Under the pieces are notes generated by a model, which saw only the letters and a list, made by a program, of their open reading frames with translations, ran no database searches and had not been told where the DNA came from. From Calidithermus roseus (lineage in GTDB: Bacteria; Deinococcota; Deinococci; Deinococcales; Thermaceae), in assembly GCF_003574095.1 (NCBI RefSeq), contig NZ_QWLA01000007.1, positions 1 to 64,000 on the forward strand: 64,000 nucleotides of DNA. The letters run 5' to 3'. A program made the position numbers and the translations under genes. Below, piece by piece: positions 8,734 to 16,404 of the stretch; the stretch's first letter is position 1; every line of letters starts with the position of its first letter.

Positions 8734-9270
8734 CTACGGATTGCCTTGAGCCTCCTCACTGGGCCAGCGGTAGGGCGAGCGGCGGAAGTCGGCCAGCCAG
8801 CGCGGTTCGGGGAGGGGCTCGAGGCTGCGGCTCAGGCGCAAAAAGCCCATCACCCGGCCATCCACCAGCAAAAAGCAGCGGTAAGCCTGGGCCTCGGGCA
8901 CCATCCAGTTGGCCAGTTGTAGCCGCCTGCCGATCTGCTCCATGCGCCTGCGGCCCTGGTTGATGAGGCGCAGGGCGGTCAGGGCGGGGCGTTCGATGAG
9001 CTGGGCCAGATCCTCCAGGCCGACCGGGACCAGGGCCAGGCGGTTGTCCAAGGTCAGGCGGCTGAGGGGCTGCACCGCACCGGGTTCCCTGGTGCCCAGC
9101 AGCACCCGGATCAGCCAGCCCTGAGGGCGCGAGCTGCCAAGGGGCTCGAGGTAGAAGCCCACCGGGCGTAACTGGGTGAAGACCTCCTGGCAACGCCCCA
9201 GCACCTCGGCGTCGGAGAGCTGAGCCATCGCCGGAGTGAGCAGCAGCAGAAGGGACAGGAGCCGTCTCAT
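8734..9270 (-). CDS. Secreted protein of unknown function
   Basis: A 178-residue protein with an N-terminal signal peptide (MRRLLSLLLLLTPAMAQ, cleavage probably after AMA). The mature part has no motif I recognise; it has two cysteines and a Trp/Arg-rich C-terminus. Its start lies 13 bp beyond the end of the upstream cytochrome c/copper-oxygenase-like gene on the same strand, so the two are probably cotranscribed and the exported product may work with it. The opposite-strand frames over this region look like shadows. Confidence 0.6.
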   Translation of the reverse strand: MRRLLSLLLLLTPAMAQLSDAEVLGRCQEVFTQLRPVGFYLEPLGSSRPQGWLIRVLLGTREPGAVQPLSRLTLDNRLALVPVGLEDLAQLIERPALTALRLINQGRRRMEQIGRRLQLANWMVPEAQAYRCFLLVDGRVMGFLRLSRSLEPLPEPRWLADFRRSPYRWPSEEAQGNP

Positions 9271-9283
9271 GGGGTTCGGGCCC

Positions 9284-10666
9284 TCACTTCACCCAGGAGA
9301 TCCCTCCCAGGCACATCTCGTCGGTGGTGCCCTCGCCCCAGGTGAGGTAGCGCGGCTCGAGGGGCCGCCCGTCGGGGCCGGGGATGGCTTCGGCGTTGTC
9401 GTAGACGCAGCTTATGCGTACCCGGTCGCCCTGCCTGAGGGCGATGGGCTCTTCGAACCAGTACTCGCCCTGCCAATGGAAATCCCAGCGGGGAATGTCC
9501 AGCAGCACCTTCTCGCCGGGAGTACCGGGGTTGAGGCTGATGCGCAACGCCTTGCCGCGCAGGTGCATGTGGGCCAGCACGCCCAAAGCCACTCCGTCCT
9601 CGCGCACGCTGAAGTCGCAATGGGTCTCCTGGTGGCTGCCGTCGCCGATGTCGCGGCGCAAATAATCCTCCAGCGTGGTGCCGCACAGCAGGTGGATGCC
9701 GTCGGCCACCCGCTTGAGCTCGCTGCGCTCGAGGGCAAAGGCACGCCCGCAAGCCTCCCCCGAGACCCCCGGCGGGCAGCGCACCTCGACGGGAGCGGCC
9801 AGAATCATGCGGCGGATGGACTTGGGCTGGCTGGCTGGGTCGGCGAAGAAGAGCTCGAGGCGGGTCTGGTCGGGGTGAGCGGGGGCGCTGAGGTTGTAAT
9901 GCACCTGCATGACGATCCTCGAGCCCGCCTTGATCTCCTTGCCGGTCCCGGGGGGGTAATCGGTGCCCTGGGTGCCGGGAACCCAGAAGCCCAGCGCGTT
10001 GCCCAGGCTCCCGGTGCCCGCCCCCAGGCTGGGCCCGCCGAAGCACTGCCAGCCGGGCCGCCCGTCCGCCCCGTCCTGGGCTCTGGCCCGCTGCACCGCC
10101 TCAGGGCCGATGACGAAGAGGATCACGTGGTGCACGAGCTGGCTCTGGCCGGGCTGTATCCGGTAGCCCTGCACGAAGGTATCGCGCTCGAGCCCGGTGT
10201 CCAGCAGGAAGCAACGGTAGTCGTCGTAGAGCCTAGAATCCGGGGTGTAGGCCCTGGGCATGGCGGCCACCAGGTCGGGCGTGCGGGCAACAGACTTGTT
10301 CGGCGTGAGCGTGGGGTTCTTTGCCTCCCCCAGCGGCGCCCCCGCTTTCGCCCAGCTCACCAGCGTGGCGATGGCTTCCGGGCTCAGGCGGCGTTCGCCC
10401 CGCATTTTGGGCGAGGCCTCCCCCGGTGGCCAGGGCGGCATACGCCCCTCGGCCACCGCCGAAGCGATGGCTGGAGCCATCTTCACCGCCCACTCGGCAC
10501 TGTCAAGGGGAAAGGGCGCAATTCCCCCCTCGGTGTGGCACCCCACGCAGTGGGTATTGAGGATCGGGGCCACGGCGTCGTAGTAGGTTGGCAGCCCATC
10601 GGCAGCCCCCCCAGAGCCTCCCAGCCACAGCAGCAGGCCCGCGAGAATCCAGTGCCGTGCCTTCAT
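9284..10666 (-). CDS. Exported cytochrome c fused to a copper type II monooxygenase-like domain
   Basis: A 460-residue protein with a signal peptide, then one haem c site HCVGCH at residues 39-44 and a typical c-type cytochrome tail (GRMPPWPP). The rest follows the metal-ligand plan of peptidylglycine alpha-hydroxylating monooxygenase: SQLVHHVILF (His-His) and VMQVHYNLS (His) for one copper, and LAHMHLRGKALRI (HxH) plus TDEMCLGG (Met) for the second. Paired cysteines are available for disulfides. This supports a periplasmic copper oxygenase, or an electron-transfer relative, fed by its own haem. The substrate is unknown. A secreted protein gene follows at once. Confidence 0.75.
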   Translation of the reverse strand: MKARHWILAGLLLWLGGSGGAADGLPTYYDAVAPILNTHCVGCHTEGGIAPFPLDSAEWAVKMAPAIASAVAEGRMPPWPPGEASPKMRGERRLSPEAIATLVSWAKAGAPLGEAKNPTLTPNKSVARTPDLVAAMPRAYTPDSRLYDDYRCFLLDTGLERDTFVQGYRIQPGQSQLVHHVILFVIGPEAVQRARAQDGADGRPGWQCFGGPSLGAGTGSLGNALGFWVPGTQGTDYPPGTGKEIKAGSRIVMQVHYNLSAPAHPDQTRLELFFADPASQPKSIRRMILAAPVEVRCPPGVSGEACGRAFALERSELKRVADGIHLLCGTTLEDYLRRDIGDGSHQETHCDFSVREDGVALGVLAHMHLRGKALRISLNPGTPGEKVLLDIPRWDFHWQGEYWFEEPIALRQGDRVRISCVYDNAEAIPGPDGRPLEPRYLTWGEGTTDEMCLGGISWVK

Positions 10667-10675
10667 GCCCTAAGG

Positions 10676-11965
10676 CTACGCAATTCCCCTTAACTCTGCC
10701 TTAAGGCCGGGAAGCCAGACCCCCACCCTGGCCCCGCCTTCGGGCCGGTTCTCGGCCATCACCCGGCCTCCGTGGACCCGAGCCACCGCCTCCACCAGGG
10801 CCAGCCCCAGCCCGGTCCCCCTGCCCTCACCCTTGACGAAGGGCTCGAAGACCCTGGGCAAAAGGGCTTCGGGAAAGCCCGGGCCGCAGTCGTCGAGGTA
10901 GAGCCAGACCCCGCCCTCCTGGGGCACCAGGCGGGCCTCGAGGGGCAACCCCCCGTGCTGGCGGGCGTTCTGGTACAGGTTGTCCAGGGCCAGGGTGAGC
11001 AGGGCCACCTCGGCGCTGACGGTGGCCTCCCCTTCGACGTCGAGCCCATAGCGTTCGCGCAGGAGGAGTGCCAGGTCTACCGGCTCGGCCTGAGCCTGGC
11101 TGCGGCCCTCGAGGCGGGCCAGGGTCAGCAGCCCCCCCAGCAGGCTCTCCATGCGCCGGACCTCACGCAGGGCCCCTTCCAGGGCACGGGTCTCTCCAGG
11201 CCGCCGCTGGAGGACCTCGAGGTAGCCCCTGAGGGCGGCCAGCGGGTTGCGCAGTTCGTGCGAGGCTCCGTAGGCGAAGCGCTTGGCGGCCTGCTCCTGT
11301 TCCTTCATGCGCTCGAAAGCCTGGGAAAGCGCCTCCATCAGGCGGTTCAGCGAATCCACCGCCGGGCGCAGCTCGAGCAGGCGCGGCTCGGGCAGGGGTT
11401 GCAGGAAGTCGGGGCTGCGCAGGGAGAGCTCGCGGGCCAGCGAGCCCACCGGGCGCAGCGAACGCGAGAGCCCTACCGCCCCCACCAGCCACGCCAGCAG
11501 CAACAGCACCAGCCCCACGCTCAGGTAGAGCCGGAAGAAGCGAGCCGGCAGCTCGGCCACCTCCTCCAGCGGCACCGCCACGCCGAAAGCCCCCAGTTCG
11601 CCGGGCTGGGCGATCCACAGCCGGTTTTCGATGAGCCGGCGGAAGGTACGACCCTCGCGCAAGGCCTCGTAGACCCCCTCGGGCAGGCGGTTGTCGCCCT
11701 GGTCGGTCCAGATGGGGCGGGTGCCGCTGGAGTCGAGCAAAAAGCCCACTCCGCCGAAGTCGTTGGTGATCTGGCTGAGCGATTGCGGTGTGACGTTGAG
11801 GGTGGCCGCTAGGAAGCCCATGCGCGCCAGCAGGGCGCGCTCGAGCGCCGAGAGCGCGGTGGCCTGGGCCTCGCGCACGGTGAACACCCACAGCGGCACC
11901 AGCAGCACCGCCAGGGCCACGAACAGCCACACCAAAAGCCTCGTGTGCAGGCTCAGACGGCTCAT
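10676..11965 (-). CDS. Membrane sensor histidine kinase
   Basis: About 429 residues starting MSRLSLHTRLLVWLFVALAVLL. This ATG overlaps the stop of the response regulator (ATGA), so it is preferred over upstream in-frame starts. Order: transmembrane helix, extracellular sensor of about 140 residues, second helix (LYLSVGLVLLLLAWLVGAVGL), HAMP linker, dimerisation/phosphorylation helix with ASHELRNPLAALRGYL, and an ATPase domain with N box DNLYQNARQHG, G1 DDCGPGFP and G2 GRGTGLGLALV. All catalytic motifs are intact. It pairs with the adjacent OmpR-type regulator. The signal is unknown; the gene next downstream encodes the copper/haem protein. Confidence 0.9.
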   Translation of the reverse strand: MSRLSLHTRLLVWLFVALAVLLVPLWVFTVREAQATALSALERALLARMGFLAATLNVTPQSLSQITNDFGGVGFLLDSSGTRPIWTDQGDNRLPEGVYEALREGRTFRRLIENRLWIAQPGELGAFGVAVPLEEVAELPARFFRLYLSVGLVLLLLAWLVGAVGLSRSLRPVGSLARELSLRSPDFLQPLPEPRLLELRPAVDSLNRLMEALSQAFERMKEQEQAAKRFAYGASHELRNPLAALRGYLEVLQRRPGETRALEGALREVRRMESLLGGLLTLARLEGRSQAQAEPVDLALLLRERYGLDVEGEATVSAEVALLTLALDNLYQNARQHGGLPLEARLVPQEGGVWLYLDDCGPGFPEALLPRVFEPFVKGEGRGTGLGLALVEAVARVHGGRVMAENRPEGGARVGVWLPGLKAELRGIA

Positions 11966-12609
11966 TTGCGCAGGATATACCCGTGGCCCCGCAGGGTGTG
12001 CAGCAAAGGCGGCTCGCCCAGCGCCCGACGCAGGGCCGAGAGGTGTACCTCGAGGGTGTTGGGCTCGACTTCCTCCCCCCACACCCGCTGCATCAGGCTC
12101 TCCTTGGGCAGCAGGCGCTCGGGGTGCTCGAGGAAGGTCTTCAGCAGCAGGAAAGCCTTGGGGGAAAGCTCGAGCAGGCGCTCCCCCCGGCGAGCCTCCA
12201 TGCGGCTGGGAAAAAGGGTCACGTCAGCGTAGCACAGCATTTCCTGCTTCCGGGAAGCCCGGCGCAGCAGGGCCTCGAGGCGGGCTACCAGTTCCGAGAG
12301 AGCGTAGGGCTTGACCAGGTAGTCGTCGGCCCCACCCCGCAGGCCCCTGACCCGGTACTCCACCTCGTCCAGCGCGGTGAGCATCAAGACCGGCACCGTG
12401 CTCTGCTGGCGAATTTCCCGGAGCACCCCGAAGCCATCGCCCCCCGGCAACAGCACGTCCAGCACAACAACCTCGGGCTCCTGGCCCAACTTGCGCAGGC
12501 CCTCGGCCCCGGTGGCCGCCTCGAGCACCTCATATCCTTCGAGCTCGAGACCCATCCGCAAGGCCTCCCGCACCCCAGGATCGTCCTCGATGAGGAGCAC
12601 TTTGGGCAT
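11962..12609 (-). CDS. OmpR-family response regulator
   Basis: A 215-residue protein starting MPKVLLIEDDPGVRE at 12609; longer frames upstream lack homology. The receiver domain has acidic residues E8-D10, the phosphoacceptor D51 in VVVLDVLLPGGDG, the Thr/Ser position in LMLTALDE and Lys in DYLVKPYALSELVARL. The C-terminal winged-helix domain includes LSPKAFLLLKTFLEHPERLL and VEVHLSALRRALGEPPLLHTLRGHGYIL (read here as two segments of one domain). It is the first gene of a coupled regulator-kinase operon and the cognate partner of the kinase. Confidence 0.92.
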   Translation of the reverse strand: MPKVLLIEDDPGVREALRMGLELEGYEVLEAATGAEGLRKLGQEPEVVVLDVLLPGGDGFGVLREIRQQSTVPVLMLTALDEVEYRVRGLRGGADDYLVKPYALSELVARLEALLRRASRKQEMLCYADVTLFPSRMEARRGERLLELSPKAFLLLKTFLEHPERLLPKESLMQRVWGEEVEPNTLEVHLSALRRALGEPPLLHTLRGHGYILRK

Positions 12610-12686
12610 ACTGCCGTTATTGTGGCATGGCCTGACTGAAGCGGGGCTGAAATTTGGCCTGCGGCTCGTGGGGAAAAACCCCTTGC

Positions 12687-13328
12687 TCAAGACACCGGCA
12701 CGCTCCCCAGCGGCTGGGTGGGCTGGGGGCTGCCGCCGGGGGGCTCGAGGCTCACCCCCATGCGCTCGAAGCCCTCGTAGCGGGTCTCGTAGACCCTCCC
12801 CCGGAAGATGCCCAGCGAGACCGGCTGGCCGTCCTTGCGGCCCCAGGCCTGGTAGACCCTGTCCCTGGGGGCGGGGTCTTTCATCACGATCAGGCAGCTA
12901 CCGTCCTCGAGCCAGATCATGGTGCCGATCCCCTCGCCCTGGGCGTTCTTGATGGCCCGCCACTTGCCCTCGGGAATCGCCAACCAGCGCGCGATCTTGG
13001 CCTGCTCGGCCTGGAGAGCGCGGAGGCTTTGAAGCTGGTAAAGCCCAATCCCAGCGAAGACCAATGCCAGGCTAGCGGCCACGGCAGCAATCTGAGACCA
13101 GGGCAGCAGCCTGCGCCCTCGAAGCCGCTTCTGGATGCGCGACCAGACCCTGGGCGGCGGGGTTATGGGGGCTAGCTGCTCGGGTAGCCTGAACAGCGCT
13201 GCGCGGAGGGAATTGAGTTCGGCCTGCAGCTCGGGCGAGCGCTCGAGCTGGGCCTCGAGCCGCCTGGCCTCCTCGGAATCGAGCTGTCCCAGCAGGTAAT
13301 CGGGAAGCAGGTCGCGAAACTCCATCAC
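12687..13328 (-). CDS. RskA-like anti-sigma factor
   Basis: A 213-residue protein. The N-terminal 45 residues (RDLLPDYLLGQLDSEEARRLEAQL) form the helical anti-sigma domain that grips an ECF sigma factor; the zinc ligands HxxxCxxC are absent, as in RskA. One membrane helix follows (SQIAAVAASLALVFAGIGLY), then a periplasmic RskA-type domain (KDPAPRDRVYQAWGRKDGQPVSLGIF). The start codon overlaps the stop of the sigma gene by 4 bases. It should hold the sigma factor at the membrane until a periplasmic signal triggers proteolysis; that is family knowledge. Confidence 0.88.
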   Translation of the reverse strand: MMEFRDLLPDYLLGQLDSEEARRLEAQLERSPELQAELNSLRAALFRLPEQLAPITPPPRVWSRIQKRLRGRRLLPWSQIAAVAASLALVFAGIGLYQLQSLRALQAEQAKIARWLAIPEGKWRAIKNAQGEGIGTMIWLEDGSCLIVMKDPAPRDRVYQAWGRKDGQPVSLGIFRGRVYETRYEGFERMGVSLEPPGGSPQPTQPLGSVPVS

Positions 13329-13879
13329 TCGCCCCCCTCGCGCACCTTGCCCTCGAGAAACTCCCGCAGTTGCAGCAAGGCCCGGCGCAGCTTCGTTTTC
13401 ACGGTTCCCAGCGGCATCTGGTGGCGTTCGGAAAGTTCGCTATGGCTGTAGCCCCAATAAAACGACTCCTCGAGCAGCCTGCGGTCCTCGGGCGACAGCC
13501 GGGCTAAGGCCCGCTCCACCAGAACCCGGTCGGTGGGGTCATGCTCGTGCCACAGGCCCATCTCCTGCTCGGGATCGTGCAGGTCGTGCTCCAGGGCCTT
13601 CTGAGGCCGAACTCTGCGCGCGCGCAGCCTCGAGAGGGCCAGGTTGCGTGCGATGGTGAACACAAAGGTGCTCACGCTGCCGCGCTGCGGATCGTAGCGC
13701 CGGGCTTCCTTGTAAAGCTGTACGAAACTGTCTTGCAAAACTTCTTCCGCCTCCTCGCGCCCGCCCAGCATGCGCAGCAACAGGGCATAGACCTTGCCCC
13801 CGTAACGCCGGTACAGCTCCTCGAGGGCGCTTTCTTCTCCCTGGGCTACCTGCCGTATCAGGTCGCTGTCTGATTCCAC
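13325..13879 (-). CDS. ECF RNA polymerase sigma factor (SigK-like)
   Basis: A 184-residue protein with region 2 (EELYRRYGGKVYALLLRML, then EEAEEVLQDSFVQLYKEARRYDP, GSVSTFVFTIARNLALSRLRARR) and region 4 (RLSPEDRRLLEESFYWGYSHSELSERHQMPLGTVKTKLRRALLQL). It starts with GTG at 13879. The anti-sigma gene overlaps its stop, the standard coupling for SigK/RskA pairs. The nearest genes on the same strand are the two-component system and the copper/haem protein, which are possible targets, though this is a guess from position. Confidence 0.93.
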   Translation of the reverse strand: MESDSDLIRQVAQGEESALEELYRRYGGKVYALLLRMLGGREEAEEVLQDSFVQLYKEARRYDPQRGSVSTFVFTIARNLALSRLRARRVRPQKALEHDLHDPEQEMGLWHEHDPTDRVLVERALARLSPEDRRLLEESFYWGYSHSELSERHQMPLGTVKTKLRRALLQLREFLEGKVREGGE

Positions 13880-13956
13880 GCCCTCTATTCAACACTACGT
13901 GAATGTGTGACGCTATAGATGTTCAACTAGCCAAGCGCCGAAGGCAAGCCGATTTG

Positions 13957-14796
13957 CTACATCCTCGCCAGCGCCTTGCCCGGCTCTTCCTCCACGCTGA
14001 CGAAGACCCTGAGCTCTTCGCGGCCCCCGCCCCGACGCAATCCCTTGAGGGGCGGGCAGTCGTCGTAGTCGCGTCCGTGGGCGTTTTTGATGTACTGCTC
14101 GCCGACGAGGCTGTTGTTGGTGGGGTCGTAGCCGACCCAGCCCGAGCCCGGCACGAAGGCTTCGACCCAGGCGTGGCTGCCCTCGGCTCCGACGCCGGTC
14201 GCCAGGTAGCCCGAGACGTAGCGGGCGGGGATGCCGTAGCTGCGGCACAGGGCCAGCATGGCCTGGGCGTAGTCCTGGCAGACGCCCCTGCGCCCTTCCA
14301 CGAAGCGCCGCAGGGGGGTGTCGACCTGGGTGGCCTCGGTGTCGTAGGTGAACGACTCGAAGAGGTGGCGGGTCATCTCGAGCAGGTAGTCGTGCAGGCT
14401 CTCCGCGCCGTGGGGCTTGCGGAAGCCCAGCATCTGGCCCCACTCGAGGTGCAGGGGCACGCGGGCAGTGGGGGCTAAAAACTCGAAGAAGCGATCGCGC
14501 AGGGGCTCGAGGCTGCTCACGCTCACGCTGAGGGGTTCGGGAGTGGCAAAGGTGGTCACGCGGGCGAAGACCTCGACCTTGAGGCTTTTGTGAGGGGTGG
14601 TGAGGTGAAAGTCGTGGACGCGGTTGTGGAAGTAATCCTGGCGACTGCGCACGGCGGCGAGGGGCTCGATGAACAGGCGGTGTTCCAACAGGCACTGGCG
14701 ATGATCGTCCACCGGAGTCAGCCACAGCTCGTTGAAGGAGTCCTGGGCCTCCTCGGGGTAGCGGTACTCGGTGGTATGGCGAACGCGCAGGCGCAC
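13957..14796 (-). CDS. Transglutaminase-like cysteine peptidase/amidase
   Basis: A 279-residue protein with the bacterial transglutaminase N-terminal domain (RHTTEYRYPEEAQDSFNEL) and a transglutaminase core with catalytic Cys in RRGVCQDYAQAMLALCR, His in GSHAWVEAFVPG and Asp in WVGYDPTNN. No signal peptide is visible, so it is probably cytosolic. Relatives are often found with alpha-E and circularly permuted ATP-grasp proteins, but none is near. It sits alone between the ECF sigma gene and a divergent lyase paralogue, with a hairpin terminator upstream of it. Confidence 0.85.
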   Translation of the reverse strand: MRLRVRHTTEYRYPEEAQDSFNELWLTPVDDHRQCLLEHRLFIEPLAAVRSRQDYFHNRVHDFHLTTPHKSLKVEVFARVTTFATPEPLSVSVSSLEPLRDRFFEFLAPTARVPLHLEWGQMLGFRKPHGAESLHDYLLEMTRHLFESFTYDTEATQVDTPLRRFVEGRRGVCQDYAQAMLALCRSYGIPARYVSGYLATGVGAEGSHAWVEAFVPGSGWVGYDPTNNSLVGEQYIKNAHGRDYDDCPPLKGLRRGGGREELRVFVSVEEEPGKALARM

Positions 14797-14872
14797 CGGA
14801 CTTAAGTTACCCCACCTCGAGCCCGCGATTGGCTAAACTGGGCAGGTGTCGGGCCGAGGCCAGATAAAAAAT

Positions 14873-14895
14873 CCGCCGGAGTGCCGCTCCGGCGG
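14873..14895 (-). terminator. Hairpin with T-run, minus-strand orientation, upstream of the transglutaminase gene
   Basis: A perfect 9-bp stem CCGCCGGAG/CTCCGGCGG with a 5-nt loop. On the minus strand it is followed by ATTTTTTAT, so it terminates leftward transcription. The only minus-strand gene nearby starts about 75 nt downstream of it, so it would act as an attenuator or insulator, or end a short RNA started in 14900-15000. Confidence 0.6.
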
Positions 14896-14914
14896 TCTAA
14901 GGGAGGTGAGGGGG

Positions 14915-14945
14915 TTGTGGCGTGACCCTCACACTTTAAAGTGTG
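14915..14945 (+). promoter_or_regulatory. Putative promoter with 16-bp palindromic operator before the lyase paralogue
   Basis: CACACTTTAAAGTGTG at 14930-14945 is a perfect palindrome. A plausible plus-strand promoter runs through it: TTGTGG at 14915-14920, 16-nt spacer, TAAAGT at 14937-14942. A dimeric repressor bound there would cover the -10 box. The cognate regulator is not identified. Confidence 0.45.
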
Positions 14946-14997
14946 CCTCAATCGCCTGAAACCCGGCTGAGTTTTGGCTGAACACCGACTAAATGTT

Positions 14998-16404
14998 ATG
15001 TCTCGCTGGAATACCACCTACCGACGCCGCGTGCTGATGCGCCATTACCGCTTCGCCAGAGAGCGGCTGGTGCCTCATTTCCTCGACGCCCTGAGCGCTT
15101 ATGCCAAAGGTCTGTCGGCTTTGGGAGTGCCCTTCGCCGCCGAGGCGGTGCAGGCCCTGCGGCTGCTGCGGCCCCTTCCCCTGCCCGGCTTCAGCGGGCT
15201 GGTGGAGGACGTGTTCTTCGCCATCGACCTCCAGCTCAACGAAATGGCGGGGGCCGAGGTGGCCGGGGCACTGCGCCGCGGGCTTTCGCGCAACGACCTC
15301 GACCTCACCGTCTTCAGAGCCTACACCCGCGACCAGGCCCTGGCGGTGATGGGCGACCTGCTGCGGCTGCGCCAGCGCCTGCTGATGCTGGCGGAAGTCC
15401 ACCGGGACACCCTGATGACCGCTTTCACCCACCACCAGCCCGCCCAGCCGAGCTCGCTGGGGCACTACCTGGCGGCCTTCGAGAACCTGCTGAGCCGGGA
15501 TTTCCGCCGTCTACGGGCCGCGCTCGAGACCACCGATCGCTCCCCGCTTGGGGCGAGTTCGCTGGCCGGAAGCCCCTACCCCGTGGACCGTGAGGCCATG
15601 GCCCGCTGGCTGGGCTTCGGCGGGGTGATCGAGAACACCTACGACGCTATTGCCGCCGGAGACTGGGCCCTCGAGCTCGCCCAGGCCCTGGCCGGGCTGG
15701 GCACCAGCCTCTCGCGGCTGATCCGCGACCTGCTGGCCTGGGCCGAGAGCGGGGCTTTCCGGGTGGGGGAGCGCGTGGCGCAGGGCTCGTCGATCATGCC
15801 GCAAAAGTACAACCCGGTGATCCTCGAGCACGCCCGGGTCCTCGTGGCCGAACTCATCAGCGGGGCCAGCCTGATGACCCAGCTCAACCACTCCACCGCC
15901 TTCGGCGACCTCAACGACCACTCCACCGGGGTAGTCGAACCGCTGGACCGGCTGTGCGAGATGGCCGAGGGCGGGCTGGAGCTGATTCGGGTGGCTCTGG
16001 AGGAAAGCGAGTTCCGGCCCGAGGGCCTGCTGCGAGGCCTGGAGGACCGCTCGGTGCTGGCCTCCGAGCTGGTGGACGTGCTGGTGGCCGGAGGGTACTG
16101 GCCGCTGGGCGAGGCCTACCGCCGGGTCAAGGACCTGCTGGCCCATCTGAGCGCACAGGGACGCACCCTGGCCCAGGCCACCCCCGAGGACCTGCAAACC
16201 CACCTGGGTTACAGCGCCCCCGAGTTGCAGGCCGCCCTCGAGCCCCGGCGCTTCCTCGAGCGCCGCCAGGTGCTGGGCGGGGTAGCCCCCCAGGCCCAGG
16301 ACCGCCACCTGCGCCTGGCCCGCAGGCGGCTGGCCCAGGACCGCCAGGAAACCCAGGCCGTGCGCACCCGGGTGCGCACGGCGCGCCAGTTGCTGGGCGC
16401 TTAA
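14998..16404 (+). CDS. Argininosuccinate lyase/fumarase superfamily paralogue
   Basis: About 468 residues. The superfamily signature GSSIMPQKYNPVILEHAR is present, with FTHHQPAQPSSLGHYLAAFE and PLGASSLAGSPYPVDRE, all closest to argininosuccinate lyase. Two ArgH positions differ: the EDVHMAIE His is Phe (EDVFFAIDLQLNE), and the second Lys of MPQKKNP is Tyr. It may therefore not be a true ArgH. No arginine genes are adjacent. The ATG at 14998 is chosen; an in-frame TTG at 14974 is possible, and neither has a clear ribosome-binding site. It converges with the diguanylate cyclase gene, overlapping by 4 bases. Confidence 0.75.
   Translation: MSRWNTTYRRRVLMRHYRFARERLVPHFLDALSAYAKGLSALGVPFAAEAVQALRLLRPLPLPGFSGLVEDVFFAIDLQLNEMAGAEVAGALRRGLSRNDLDLTVFRAYTRDQALAVMGDLLRLRQRLLMLAEVHRDTLMTAFTHHQPAQPSSLGHYLAAFENLLSRDFRRLRAALETTDRSPLGASSLAGSPYPVDREAMARWLGFGGVIENTYDAIAAGDWALELAQALAGLGTSLSRLIRDLLAWAESGAFRVGERVAQGSSIMPQKYNPVILEHARVLVAELISGASLMTQLNHSTAFGDLNDHSTGVVEPLDRLCEMAEGGLELIRVALEESEFRPEGLLRGLEDRSVLASELVDVLVAGGYWPLGEAYRRVKDLLAHLSAQGRTLAQATPEDLQTHLGYSAPELQAALEPRRFLERRQVLGGVAPQAQDRHLRLARRRLAQDRQETQAVRTRVRTARQLLGA

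Noticed and set aside
9236-10693. A 485-codon plus-strand frame over the cytochrome/copper protein gene
   Set aside because: It is the complement of a gene with signal peptide, haem site and copper ligands, and has no motif of its own; long antisense frames are common in GC-rich DNA.
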